Part shown: positions 1-7,030 of the stretch, one piece after another
How the letters are laid out: every line of letters begins with the position of its first letter
Position numbering within the stretch: position 1 is the stretch's first letter
Origin: a virus
IMG/VR virus record: IMGVR_UViG_3300007276_000161
Location: 1 to 32,720 of that record
Length of the DNA: 32,720 nucleotides
Strand: one strand, 5' to 3'
The notes under the pieces: model-generated
What the model was told of the DNA's origin: nothing
What the model saw: only the letters and a program-made list of their open reading frames with translations
Databases searched by the model: none
Translations under genes and position numbers: made by a program

Positions 1-309
1 AACGAGTTTATAGATGCCTTCAACAACCTAACTGCTCTCAACAGAGAACATAGGATAACGCTAGGAGCACCGTTGCTGACAATGTCCAAGGCAGCTATTG
101 TAAAGGAGGGTGTAAGACTAGGTGTCGACTTCTCTAAGACGTGGACATGCTATTCTAGCAGAGAAGATGGGCTAGCAGATGCTACCACACCATCAAGTAG
201 TATGCGCGTAAAAGGCTTTATTGATGCAGGTTATTGTGATCCGATCAAGTATATTCAGCAAGATAAGCTAGATGAGCTATACAGGCAGCATGGTTGTAAA
301 GAAATATAA
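1..309 (+). CDS. QueC-like 7-deazaguanine synthase family protein, C-terminal part only
   Basis: The reading frame is open from base 1, so the start lies outside the window; 102 C-terminal residues are visible. The pattern LGAPLLTMSKAAIVKEG, then W-T-C-Y, then R-V-K-G-F-x-x-A-G-x-x-DP matches the C-terminal third of QueC, the ATP-dependent enzyme that turns 7-carboxy-7-deazaguanine into preQ0. Canonical QueC binds zinc with the Cys of the S/T-C-Y motif plus a following CxxCxxC. Here the first Cys is kept, but the other three positions read as Ala/Asp/Thr/Pro/Ser residues, so the zinc site is lost. The N-terminal PP-loop cannot be checked. Phages use QueC-type enzymes to make 7-deazaguanine DNA modifications, and a free glutamine amidotransferase domain lies at 3964-4635. 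The gene ends convergently, two bases from the next gene. Family assignment is good; activity is unknown. Confidence 0.75.
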   Translation, partial: NEFIDAFNNLTALNREHRITLGAPLLTMSKAAIVKEGVRLGVDFSKTWTCYSSREDGLADATTPSSSMRVKGFIDAGYCDPIKYIQQDKLDELYRQHGCKEI

Positions 310-311
310 AT

Positions 312-926
312 CTACCACTTTTTACTCTGTACACTCTCAGTATATAGCTGTGCCATGTCCTGATATACTGATGAAGGTCTAACACTCTCCCCTATTGCAG
401 AAAAGGCGCTAGCCATTTTATTAACAGGTTCTCCACTGTTTTTATGCTCATATGGCTCTTCTTTCTCAGGCTCAGACTCTCTAGCTTGCTCATATAAGTC
501 ATCAATAATCTTATCCCACTCGTCAGCACTATGTTCTGACCAGTGATATCCACGTGGTCTAATACCATTAACAGACTTATAAGCATCACTATACTCATTA
601 GCAGCTTCAGATGCTTTAAAATCTTCTAATGACTTGATACCATTCATACCATACTGCTTAAGATCTTCAATAATACCCTCTGTAGCTGGTACTCCCCAAA
701 AGACATTCTCACCAGCAGCCTGACGAGCTTCCATCTCCTTATTAATTGCTGCACCCTTATCATCGAGATACTTACGAATCTCATCTATTAAGGACTCATC
801 AACACTACTCTCTGCATCCTCTGTATGTCTAAGCGCTTCATCCGTGTCCTCCGCGCAATGTCCGCAATCCTCGAGGATTATTCTTGATGCAATATCACCA
901 ATATTTAACATGTCGTTCTTATTCAT
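312..926 (-). CDS. Hypothetical acidic phage protein with an NGIRPRGYHW motif
   Basis: This 204-residue, charged protein has no membrane segment or signal peptide. Around residues 115-150 it carries SVNGIRPRGYHWSEHSADEWDKIIDDLYEQ-type sequence, resembling a short G-x-R-P-R plus aromatic/acidic motif found in many uncharacterised phage proteins. The C-terminal tail is basic and polar. It is the last gene of a minus-strand group transcribed from 3530 towards 312. Unlike almost every other gene here it has a clear Shine-Dalgarno sequence, AAGGAG four bases before the ATG, which overlaps the stop of the preceding gene. No function can be assigned from sequence. Confidence 0.8.
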   Translation of the reverse strand: MNKNDMLNIGDIASRIILEDCGHCAEDTDEALRHTEDAESSVDESLIDEIRKYLDDKGAAINKEMEARQAAGENVFWGVPATEGIIEDLKQYGMNGIKSLEDFKASEAANEYSDAYKSVNGIRPRGYHWSEHSADEWDKIIDDLYEQARESEPEKEEPYEHKNSGEPVNKMASAFSAIGESVRPSSVYQDMAQLYTESVQSKKW

Positions 927-938
927 AAAACTCCTTAC

Positions 939-1295
939 TTAGTTACTTGCTCTATTCTTAAAGGCATCATAAGCATCACCAATGTGACCGAAGGTAAGCT
1001 CAAATGCACGATCAGTTACATCCGGATCGTCAAATATATTAGCTAGACCGTGAAGGAACTCTTCTATACTAACAGCATCTAACTCTCCGACACTTGCTAG
1101 TAGTTGAAAGACTTCTGGATTCTCAGCATCTTCTGATTTATTTGCTTTGAAGTTATCTAAATCATCCTGTGACTCAGGCAACTCGTCATGGGCTTTAAAA
1201 TAATCAGCATCTGGATCAGTCGAACCTTCTGTGATCACTGAGTGCGTCAATGATGCTAGATCATCCCTGTCTTTACTCCACGTATTATGTTGCAT
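939..1295 (-). CDS. Hypothetical small acidic protein
   Basis: About 118 residues (127 if read from the upstream ATG at 1322), acidic, with predicted helices in the C-terminal half (…VSIEEFLHGLANIFDD…). No known domain is recognised. I prefer the ATG at 1295 because a perfect late-promoter octamer (1301-1308) ends exactly five bases before it. The nine residues upstream would be encoded by the promoter DNA itself and read as low-complexity Asn/Ile. With the longer start, the gene would overlap the preceding one by eight bases, which is also common in phages, so the choice is not certain. The gene is co-directional with the 312-926 gene, whose Shine-Dalgarno overlaps this gene's stop. Confidence 0.75.
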   Translation of the reverse strand: MQHNTWSKDRDDLASLTHSVITEGSTDPDADYFKAHDELPESQDDLDNFKANKSEDAENPEVFQLLASVGELDAVSIEEFLHGLANIFDDPDVTDRAFELTFGHIGDAYDAFKNRASN

Positions 1296-1300
1296 ATTAT

Positions 1301-1308
1301 TATTTATA
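1301..1308 (-). promoter_or_regulatory. T4-type late promoter octamer (TATAAATA)
   Basis: The minus strand reads TATAAATA, then five bases (ATAAT), then the ATG at 1295. T4 late promoters have this octamer at about -13 to -6, so transcription would start at the A of the ATG, giving a leaderless mRNA. The box lies inside the longer version of the same gene's ORF. Confidence 0.6.
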
Positions 1309-1314
1309 TTAAAC

Positions 1315-1785
1315 CTACTCATTTAAGGGCTTAATTTCCAACAAAGTGATCATATAGAGCTGTCCCATTATTAAGGATATTCCTAGTATCCAATGTACAG
1401 TCTTAAGACCGTTACTCAGTTTATCTGGTGATGTAAATGCTCTTAAGTGACAATAGGCTGATATTGTAAAGAAGACTTGTCTAAATACAATATTAAAAAA
1501 TACACCCAGACTATTAAGGGTGGACCAAGCTGGGTGTTCTATATAGTCAAGTGTCCATGGAATAGCCCACCAAATAGATTCAATTATCTTACCAGAAAAT
1601 CCAAAGAAGAGACCTACTAGTATCCAGCACATCTTCTTCTCACCCATCGTTTTATCATCCTTCCAGCAAACGTCTTGACCAGGTTTGCGAATCTCCCACA
1701 ATACAGCACCACAAAGTGCTATTAGGGGAACAGTTAGTGCCAGGGACTGTAGTTGTATAAGAGCTTTAAACGTTTCGTAAGTCAT
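1315..1785 (-). CDS. Small multi-pass membrane protein
   Basis: A 156-residue protein with about four hydrophobic segments (roughly residues 10-30, 50-70, 88-112 and 128-150), separated by short charged loops such as KDDKTMGEKK. There is no cleavable signal peptide, as the first segment follows a short polar N-terminus. It sits between a single-pass membrane protein with a coiled coil (1851-2273) and soluble acidic proteins. Such pairs can be holin/antiholin-like, but no family motif supports that here. An AATAAATA sequence occurs 18 bases upstream of the ATG, a weaker promoter candidate than the others. Function unknown. Confidence 0.75.
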   Translation of the reverse strand: MTYETFKALIQLQSLALTVPLIALCGAVLWEIRKPGQDVCWKDDKTMGEKKMCWILVGLFFGFSGKIIESIWWAIPWTLDYIEHPAWSTLNSLGVFFNIVFRQVFFTISAYCHLRAFTSPDKLSNGLKTVHWILGISLIMGQLYMITLLEIKPLNE

Positions 1786-1850
1786 ATTATATATGTGTTA
1801 TAATATTTATTACAAAAAAACTATAATTTCAATAAGAACAATACTATTTG

Positions 1851-2273
1851 TCACTCACGCTTTCGTCTATTATCCTCAACTAGGATGTCAACTGACCTCT
1901 GAATCTCCCTAACATCCATTTTAATTGCATGTAAATCCTCTTTGATAGGTGCAGTTTCTTTCATTAGCTTCAGCTGTAGCTCAGCATCAGTTCTATGAAC
2001 ATCTCTATCGTTTGTATGAGATTCCTGTACATCAGAAAACTTCTGAACCAGCACCTCTACACCACCATGATGTGGAGCGTCAGCATGCTTTGCGATTTCA
2101 CTTAAATATATAACACCAGCTCCTAAAAAGCCAACACCGCCAATAACAGCACCAATAACATAAATCCAGCCCTGTAGAGTTTTTGGCTTCTGTACCTGTA
2201 CAGCATTATTGGCATGTAACTCAGTAATAGTCTGAGCTATTATAGCCTTAATATCTTCATCTTTTTGACTCAT
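1851..2273 (-). CDS. Single-pass membrane protein with C-terminal coiled coil
   Basis: 140 residues in three parts: a polar N-terminus (1-33), one hydrophobic segment at about residues 34-58 rich in Gly/Ile/Val, and a long charged helical tail (about 70-140) with heptad-like spacing (LKLMKE, EDLHAIKMDVREIQRSVDILVEDN). This layout resembles haemolysin XhlA-like and other phage holin-associated proteins, though those usually place the coiled coil before the membrane segment. A TATACT box (minus strand, 2287 to 2282) would place a transcript start about two bases before the ATG, but no matching -35 is visible. Role in lysis or membrane attachment is only a possibility. Confidence 0.7.
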   Translation of the reverse strand: MSQKDEDIKAIIAQTITELHANNAVQVQKPKTLQGWIYVIGAVIGGVGFLGAGVIYLSEIAKHADAPHHGGVEVLVQKFSDVQESHTNDRDVHRTDAELQLKLMKETAPIKEDLHAIKMDVREIQRSVDILVEDNRRKRE

Positions 2274-2297
2274 ATCAGACTAGTATATTTAATTAAA

Positions 2298-3530
2298 TTA
2301 CAAACCGTATCTTCTAAGCTCTTCGAGTTGCTTACTTGTAGTAGGTTTAAATCTATCTTTAAACGATACTGACTCTACAATAGGCTTGACGTTCCTTTTA
2401 TCACTTGCCCTTTGATCTGTCATCCACATAGATGTGTATGACTCGGTTACTGTCTCCTCTGCATCTTCTACTGGTGGGTCAGTAAAGATTTCAACACTAG
2501 ATGTATCCACACTCTCAATATCATCTAAAGTAAACTCAAACTCTTGACCATCTTTATTTGATGCCCATATTACCGTACTTACTTCATGATCAACTGCATC
2601 AACAGCATACCACTCACCATTAACTAAAACCATCGCTCCAACAACCACCTCATCCTTATGCTCTTCACCATCCTCAATAGCCGCATCACTATCAGGTGGT
2701 ATAATAACTACAGCGCTATTTGTAATTGATCCAATGTCCTTCTGCAATGCTTTCTCTGCAGCTCCAACACCAACCTTACCGACAATAGTGGCAATAGGCG
2801 AACCTGGATCGGCTGAGAACTGTACAGTATTTCCACTCACTTCAACACCATCTTTATTAGCGTACTTAGCAATTACCGCCTTAACTTCGTCAGCAAAGGA
2901 CGCGTCGCTGATCTTAATTTCGACCAGGTGCGTTGGATCTTCCTTTGATGCATCAATACTAGCAGTAAGATCGCTAAAGACATCCCCAACCTCATCTAGA
3001 CTATTTGCAAGTTCATCATCACCTCCGTCTTGCGCAGCATCAGCCATGGCCGATGCCTCTGCCTTGGCCTCCGCTCTAGCCTCTGCTCTCTTTTTATATA
3101 CCTCCTTACGCTGATCAGATCTCTGACCAATTTGAAACTCAACCGGATCAGCAATACCTGTACCGACCGCTGCTTTTTCAATATCTGCAGGTGACGCGTC
3201 ATTAATAACACTTGCATATTTATGACCGTCAATTTCTTGTGATTGTAGGAAATCAACTAGAGGCTTTTGTGATGGAATGTTCCTAAATCTCAATAAATCT
3301 CTCTCTTCCTGAGAGGTTAGCTCTCTACCAATACGATCTGACATTAAACCTACAATAATATTTAATATAGCGCTTTTAGCCTCTCTAGTAGGTGCACTAG
3401 CACCGATACTGCGCGCTTCTTTAGCCGCTTTTCCCCATGGTTGCTTAAGGCCTGGAAAGGTTTTTGAAACACTTTCATCTAAAACGCTAAGTCTATCATA
3501 AATATCGTTGAATTTGCAGAAGTCGCTCAT
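2298..3530 (-). CDS. Hypothetical phage protein, possibly structural (late)
   Basis: A 410-residue acidic protein. Residues 1-125 are helical. Residues about 145-175 form a charged Ala-rich stretch (KKRAEARAEAKAEASAMADA) typical of a coiled coil. A middle region of alternating strands follows (about 200-330), including a small WYAVDAVDHE segment like an SH3-type barrel. A conserved-looking basic C-terminus ends in LEELRRYGL. It has a perfect late octamer six bases before its start, so late expression and a virion or assembly role are plausible, but no family is recognised. The long antisense ORF opposite its middle is a codon-bias shadow. Confidence 0.75.
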   Translation of the reverse strand: MSDFCKFNDIYDRLSVLDESVSKTFPGLKQPWGKAAKEARSIGASAPTREAKSAILNIIVGLMSDRIGRELTSQEERDLLRFRNIPSQKPLVDFLQSQEIDGHKYASVINDASPADIEKAAVGTGIADPVEFQIGQRSDQRKEVYKKRAEARAEAKAEASAMADAAQDGGDDELANSLDEVGDVFSDLTASIDASKEDPTHLVEIKISDASFADEVKAVIAKYANKDGVEVSGNTVQFSADPGSPIATIVGKVGVGAAEKALQKDIGSITNSAVVIIPPDSDAAIEDGEEHKDEVVVGAMVLVNGEWYAVDAVDHEVSTVIWASNKDGQEFEFTLDDIESVDTSSVEIFTDPPVEDAEETVTESYTSMWMTDQRASDKRNVKPIVESVSFKDRFKPTTSKQLEELRRYGL

Positions 3531-3535
3531 ATAAT
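3508..3535 (+). promoter_or_regulatory. Sigma70-like promoter for the 3548 operon
   Basis: TTGAAT (3508-3513), 16 bases, TATAAT (3530-3535). The expected start near 3542 leaves a six-base leader before the ATG at 3548. It overlaps the divergent late promoter and the first codons of the 2298-3530 gene. Confidence 0.55.
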
Positions 3536-3536
3536 A

Positions 3537-3544
3537 TATTTATA
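3537..3544 (-). promoter_or_regulatory. T4-type late promoter octamer (TATAAATA)
   Basis: Perfect TATAAATA on the minus strand, six bases before the ATG of the 2298-3530 gene. The whole 17-base space between two divergent genes is shared with the plus-strand sigma70-like promoter. Confidence 0.6.
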
Positions 3545-3547
3545 CCA

Positions 3548-3964
3548 ATGAAGCTAAATTATAAGGATTTTAATACACTTACACAAAAAGAGCTGTGTAA
3601 AATACCAGGTATTGGTAAAACTACAGCTAATCGCATAGCCGCTATGAGACCATTTAAAGAAAATAACGACCTGTTTAAAATAAAGGGACTAGGCCAAAAA
3701 ACACTAAAAGGTGTTGGTATTGAGAAAGTAAAAAAACAACGAAAGAAATGGATGAAGCATCCGTATGAGGGGGACGGCGTTGATTACCCGCATAGTTGTT
3801 TTGCAACCGATAGCGCAACCTCACAACTTGACTTCTTTTGGCGAATTCCACGTGAAAGGCGACTATATTACGGCCATGAAGATGAGTCTATGGCATTAAT
3901 TGAGAGCATAAGAGATACAAAAGAACAAGAGAATAATTCAAAACTGCAAGTAAATAATCTATAA
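3548..3964 (+). CDS. Helix-hairpin-helix (ComEA-like) DNA-binding protein
   Basis: 138 residues. Residues about 11-55 hold two tandem helix-hairpin-helix motifs: ELCKIPGIGKTTANRIAAMR and then LFKIKGLGQKTLKGVGIEK. The PGIGKTTA and KGLGQKTL hairpins are typical non-specific DNA-backbone binders of the ComEA type. The rest (60-138) is basic then acidic, with an aromatic cluster near DFFWRIPRERRLYYG and no known domain. It is the first gene of the plus-strand early operon, behind a sigma70-like promoter, and shares one base with the next gene (TAATG). A role in DNA binding during early infection is likely; the exact process is unknown. Confidence 0.8.
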   Translation: MKLNYKDFNTLTQKELCKIPGIGKTTANRIAAMRPFKENNDLFKIKGLGQKTLKGVGIEKVKKQRKKWMKHPYEGDGVDYPHSCFATDSATSQLDFFWRIPRERRLYYGHEDESMALIESIRDTKEQENNSKLQVNNL

Positions 3965-4635
3965 TGTGTGCGATATTTGGATCAACCGACTCCTCTACTT
4001 TTGAGGTGTTATATGAAGCTAATAAGGAGAGGGGTAATTTCGCTAGCAGTGTAGTAAGGCTGGTGGATGATGATCAATGGATACTCAAGAAAGAGGGCGA
4101 CATTGACCTGGATAAGGTGAATATTAGCTCGGTACAGGTTAGATACTATACCGGGCATGTACAGGCACCTACATCAAGTATGAGAAAGTGGCATTATTCT
4201 ACGTCACATCCATTTGAATCTATATCTTGGATGGTGTTTCATAATGGGGTGATTACTAACGTGAATGAGCTAACTAAATGGTGCATGCCGTCACCTGCAA
4301 ACCCGGTCGACACATCACTTATACCGGAATTGCTACAGTATTTTAGTGATACTAATAGCGATAAAACTCCACAACCTGTTAAGTATATAAAGCAAGCGGT
4401 TGAGATGCTACAAGGAACATTTGCACTTGCTATCATTGATTGTGAAGCGAGCGACGTGTATCTTGTGAGGTGTGGTTCCTTATTACACTATAATAGCAAG
4501 GGTGATTATTCGACCCTTCCCGGTAAAGGTTATAAGGAGGTTCCAGAAGGAACTATCTTAAAGTTAAATAAAAAAACCACCAGGTTTAATAAGGTAGGTA
4601 CGTTCAGTATTAAGTCACCGTTTTTATTCATATGA
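3964..4635 (+). CDS. Class-II glutamine amidotransferase domain protein
   Basis: 223 residues forming a stand-alone Ntn-type glutaminase domain. Cys2 after the initiator Met (MCAIFG) is the expected nucleophile once Met is removed. Other family landmarks follow: RGNFAS (residues 23-28, RGxxS-like), GHVQAPTS (64-71), HPF (82-84), FHNGVITN (92-99) and GTFALAII (about 150-157). In GlmS- and asparagine-synthetase-type enzymes the GHxR Arg binds the glutamine carboxylate; here it is Gln67. No synthetase or acceptor domain is attached. The nearest candidate partner is the QueC-like protein at 1-309, since Gat-QueC fusions make the archaeosine-type base in some archaea and phages. It overlaps the next gene by four bases (ATGA). 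Confidence 0.85.
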   Translation: MCAIFGSTDSSTFEVLYEANKERGNFASSVVRLVDDDQWILKKEGDIDLDKVNISSVQVRYYTGHVQAPTSSMRKWHYSTSHPFESISWMVFHNGVITNVNELTKWCMPSPANPVDTSLIPELLQYFSDTNSDKTPQPVKYIKQAVEMLQGTFALAIIDCEASDVYLVRCGSLLHYNSKGDYSTLPGKGYKEVPEGTILKLNKKTTRFNKVGTFSIKSPFLFI

Positions 4636-5294
4636 AAGTATTTTATTTTTCACTTACGAAAGGCAATAAAGAGGACTGTTTACTATATCAGACTAGTAAA
4701 AATATAGACGGTGTTGAGGTTTACTTTAAAGAACGTAACAAAATGTCAATTGCGAAAGCATATAACAAAGCAATTGATTTTTGTGTAAAGGAAGGTGTTG
4801 ATTATTTAGTTTTATGTCACGATGATGTCATTTTAGAAAACGTTACGGAGGCTAAACTACTCGAGAACTTCAATCGGTTCGATATGTTTGGCGTTGCTGG
4901 TGCGACAGAGTGTAAGCTTGAGAAGCCGGTCTTATGGCATCTTATGGGTGGTGGTATGGGTAGTAGTAATCTTCATGGTGCAGTAGCCCACTTACAAGAT
5001 AATGCTAAAGGTATGACATCATTTGGACCTTACCCACACAGAGCTGTAATAGTAGATGGAGTCTTCATGGCTATTAAACGTGAGGTGTTTGAGAAGATAC
5101 GTTTTGATGAAAAATGCCCTGCTAAATGGCATATGTATGATATTGACTATAGTATGTCTGCGCACAAGGCTAAATTTAAGGTAGGTGTAAGTGACGTCTT
5201 AATTACACACGCTTCTCCCGGTCTAAGAGAATTTACACTTGAGTTTGAGAAAGGTCAGGATTGGTTTATTAACAAACACAGACATACTAAATAA
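4632..5294 (+). CDS. Family 2 (GT-A, StrF-like) glycosyltransferase
   Basis: A 220-residue compact GT-A domain. An N-terminal strand (MKVFYFSLTKG) is followed by FKERNKMSIAKAYNKAIDF, the StrF/Glyco_transf_2_5 pattern. LCHDDVIL (residues 61-68) then supplies the metal/nucleotide-sugar acidic motif. Further on come GVAGA (about 83-87), VDGVFMAIKREVFEKIRFDE (a strand plus acceptor-side motif) and MYDIDYSMSAHKAKFKVGV near the end. No membrane segment is present, so it acts in the cytoplasm. The substrate is unknown: modified phage DNA, a virion protein or a host glycan are all possible. It is early-operon encoded and translationally coupled to the amidotransferase gene, unlike the two late-module glycosyltransferases at 15737 and 31644. 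Confidence 0.85.
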   Translation: MKVFYFSLTKGNKEDCLLYQTSKNIDGVEVYFKERNKMSIAKAYNKAIDFCVKEGVDYLVLCHDDVILENVTEAKLLENFNRFDMFGVAGATECKLEKPVLWHLMGGGMGSSNLHGAVAHLQDNAKGMTSFGPYPHRAVIVDGVFMAIKREVFEKIRFDEKCPAKWHMYDIDYSMSAHKAKFKVGVSDVLITHASPGLREFTLEFEKGQDWFINKHRHTK

Positions 5295-5301
5295 TTATGT
5301 C

Positions 5302-5640
5302 ATGGATGTGGATACTTTTTTAGATCGAGAGTTTAAGAGACTAACTAAAGAAACAGGAGCAGTACTACCTGAATGTGATTGTTATTGCGGTATGCCATGC
5401 ATGCCTCATTGGTTTAGGGTAGCTCTCAGTGAAAAGTTTAATAAGAGTTGTAAGATACACGACATACACTATACCGCGTTCGATATTGATAATGAAGATG
5501 CAGATCAAATCTTCCTCGATCATATGTATATGCAAGCCGGTAACTCAATATACTGGAAGTGTGTGGCATATATGATGTTCCTCAGCGTTCGCGTTTTTCA
5601 ATTCTTTGCAAAAGATTTTATACCATATTTCAAAGATTAG
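5302..5640 (+). CDS. Phospholipase A2-like / DUF1353-like small protein
   Basis: 112 residues from the ATG at 5302. An in-frame upstream ATG lies inside the glycosyltransferase gene and would give 21 unlikely extra residues. The core is SCKIHDIHY (residues 49-57) followed by EDADQIFLDHM (65-75). This His-Asp-x-x-Tyr plus Ala-Asp-x-x-Phe layout is the active-site helix pair of phospholipase A2-like folds, also seen in phage DUF1353-type proteins. Cysteines at about 25, 27, 29, 33 and 50 could form bonds or bind metal. The C-terminus (about 80-112) is hydrophobic/aromatic and may touch membrane. A calcium loop is not evident, so catalysis is unproven. It ends just before the helicase promoter. 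Confidence 0.65.
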   Translation: MDVDTFLDREFKRLTKETGAVLPECDCYCGMPCMPHWFRVALSEKFNKSCKIHDIHYTAFDIDNEDADQIFLDHMYMQAGNSIYWKCVAYMMFLSVRVFQFFAKDFIPYFKD

Positions 5641-5668
5641 TTGATTTGCGCGCATCCAATACTATACT
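5641..5668 (+). promoter_or_regulatory. Sigma70-like promoter of the helicase gene
   Basis: TTGATT (5641-5646), 16 bases, TATACT (5663-5668). A start seven bases beyond the -10 falls on 5675, the G of the GTG start codon, predicting a leaderless mRNA. Confidence 0.55.
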
Positions 5669-5674
5669 ATAGTA

Positions 5675-6982
5675 GTGAGTAGATTAAATCTAGATACGTT
5701 TGAGGATGTCGTAATATATAAGTCCTTAACTGATAGCGGGTATCTAGCTTCAATCGCAGATATAGTTAAGCCGGAGTATTTTAAAAATAAAAATATCGCA
5801 AGTATATTTAAAATCGTAAAGGACTTTACGGAAAAGCGTAATAAGTTACCTACGATTACAGAGATTAAATCATACTTAATTACTGATGAGCAGAAGCAAT
5901 CGTTTAAGACGTTAGTACAATCGTTTTCTAGTATTGATAAAACCTTAGATAAGGATGAGCTGTATGATAACACTGAGCAGTTCCTCAAGGAAAAGTCAGT
6001 ATATCATACTATGCTTAATGTTGCAGAAGATGTAGCAAGGGGCGAGGTCGACACATCAGATGTACTTCAAAAATTCGAAGAGTCATGTAACATCAGCCTT
6101 GTTACAGATTTAGGATTTAATATGTATGATGATATCGACTTATTAGTGGATGATCTAAATGCTGAGCAGCGATTTATACCTTCAAAGTGGGAGTGGTTAG
6201 ATGAATGTTTAGGAGGCGGATTCCTAGAAAATGGTAAGTCATTATATGTATTTGCTGGTGAGACCAATATTGGCAAGTCAATATTTCTCGGTAATATTGC
6301 GCATAATATAGCACAGCAAGGTAAGAATGTTCTGCTAGTGACATTAGAAATGTCAGAGATGTTATATGCACAGCGTATATGTACTAACGCCACTAAGATA
6401 CCAATGCGCGAGCTCAAGCAGAACGGCCCAACTATTAAACATGTAATCAATCAAGAGGAGGGTAAGATCTTCATTAAGGAGTTTCCACCTGCTACAATTA
6501 CAGTCAATCAACTACGTGCATTTATTAAGAAGTTTGAAGATCAGGGCATTAAGCTCGATGCCATCGTGCTCGATTACTTAAATCTACTCCACTCTACTAT
6601 TGGGAATAACTCATATGAGCGTATTAAACACGTAACGGAACAAGTACGTGCTATGTCATACACGTTTGAATGTCCTATAATATCTGCGACACAGCTTAAC
6701 CGCTCCGGATTCGATCAGGACAATCCTGAACTCGCTACCATCTCTGAATCTATAGGTTTAGCTGCTACTGCAGACTGTATATGTTCAATTTACCAGAACG
6801 AAGAAGACAGGGAGATGGATATTATTAGGATGGGGATGATGAAGAATAGATACGGTCCTCGCGGCTCTACTCAGGCTATGAGAGTTGACTACAATACACT
6901 CTCAATAACTCAGACAGAGGACGATATAGGTGAAGATGGTGATGATGAGGTATTTAGATCATTACAATCGTTTAGCAATTAA
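5675..6982 (+). CDS. 41: Replicative DNA helicase (T4 gp41-like, DnaB family)
   Basis: 435 residues starting with GTG; T4 gp41 is about 475. The N-terminal ~150 residues match the DnaB-type helical domain. The RecA-like ATPase domain has Walker A FAGETNIGKS (about 192-201), then LLVTLEMSEMLYAQR (helix after strand 2), Walker B-like LDAIVLDYLNLLHS (about 293-306) and ISATQLNR (about 338-345). The ESIGLAATADCI segment parallels the ESFGLPATAD stretch of gp41. It unwinds the lagging-strand template 5'-3' as a hexamer at the fork and works with primase (12527-13549). The gp59-like loader and gp32 are encoded just downstream. It has its own promoter with the predicted start on the GTG. Confidence 0.95.
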   Translation: MSRLNLDTFEDVVIYKSLTDSGYLASIADIVKPEYFKNKNIASIFKIVKDFTEKRNKLPTITEIKSYLITDEQKQSFKTLVQSFSSIDKTLDKDELYDNTEQFLKEKSVYHTMLNVAEDVARGEVDTSDVLQKFEESCNISLVTDLGFNMYDDIDLLVDDLNAEQRFIPSKWEWLDECLGGGFLENGKSLYVFAGETNIGKSIFLGNIAHNIAQQGKNVLLVTLEMSEMLYAQRICTNATKIPMRELKQNGPTIKHVINQEEGKIFIKEFPPATITVNQLRAFIKKFEDQGIKLDAIVLDYLNLLHSTIGNNSYERIKHVTEQVRAMSYTFECPIISATQLNRSGFDQDNPELATISESIGLAATADCICSIYQNEEDREMDIIRMGMMKNRYGPRGSTQAMRVDYNTLSITQTEDDIGEDGDDEVFRSLQSFSN

Positions 6983-6992
6983 ACATTAGAGC

Positions 6993-7020
6993 TTGAAATT
7001 TCTCACATCCTGACTATATA
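6993..7020 (+). promoter_or_regulatory. Sigma70-like promoter upstream of 7031
   Basis: TTGAAA (6993-6998), 16 bases, TATATA (7015-7020), with a TG three bases before the -10. The expected start near 7027 leaves about four bases before the ATG at 7031. It would drive the DHH-like/33/59/32/45 genes. Confidence 0.55.
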
Positions 7021-7030
7021 TTATAAGTAT

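Noticed and set aside
2734-3114. Long antisense ORF (126 codons) opposite the 2298-3530 gene
   Set aside because: Ala/Ser/Leu-rich translation of the opposite strand of an Ala/Asp/Ser-rich gene; no promoter, and the minus-strand gene explains the region.
5239-5301. Upstream in-frame ATG for the phospholipase-like gene
   Set aside because: It would add 21 residues encoded inside the glycosyltransferase gene with no family support; the ATG at 5302 after the stop is simpler.
6067-6450. Antisense ORF opposite the helicase gene
   Set aside because: Lies fully within a certain gp41-like gene and has no protein-like composition; a codon shadow.
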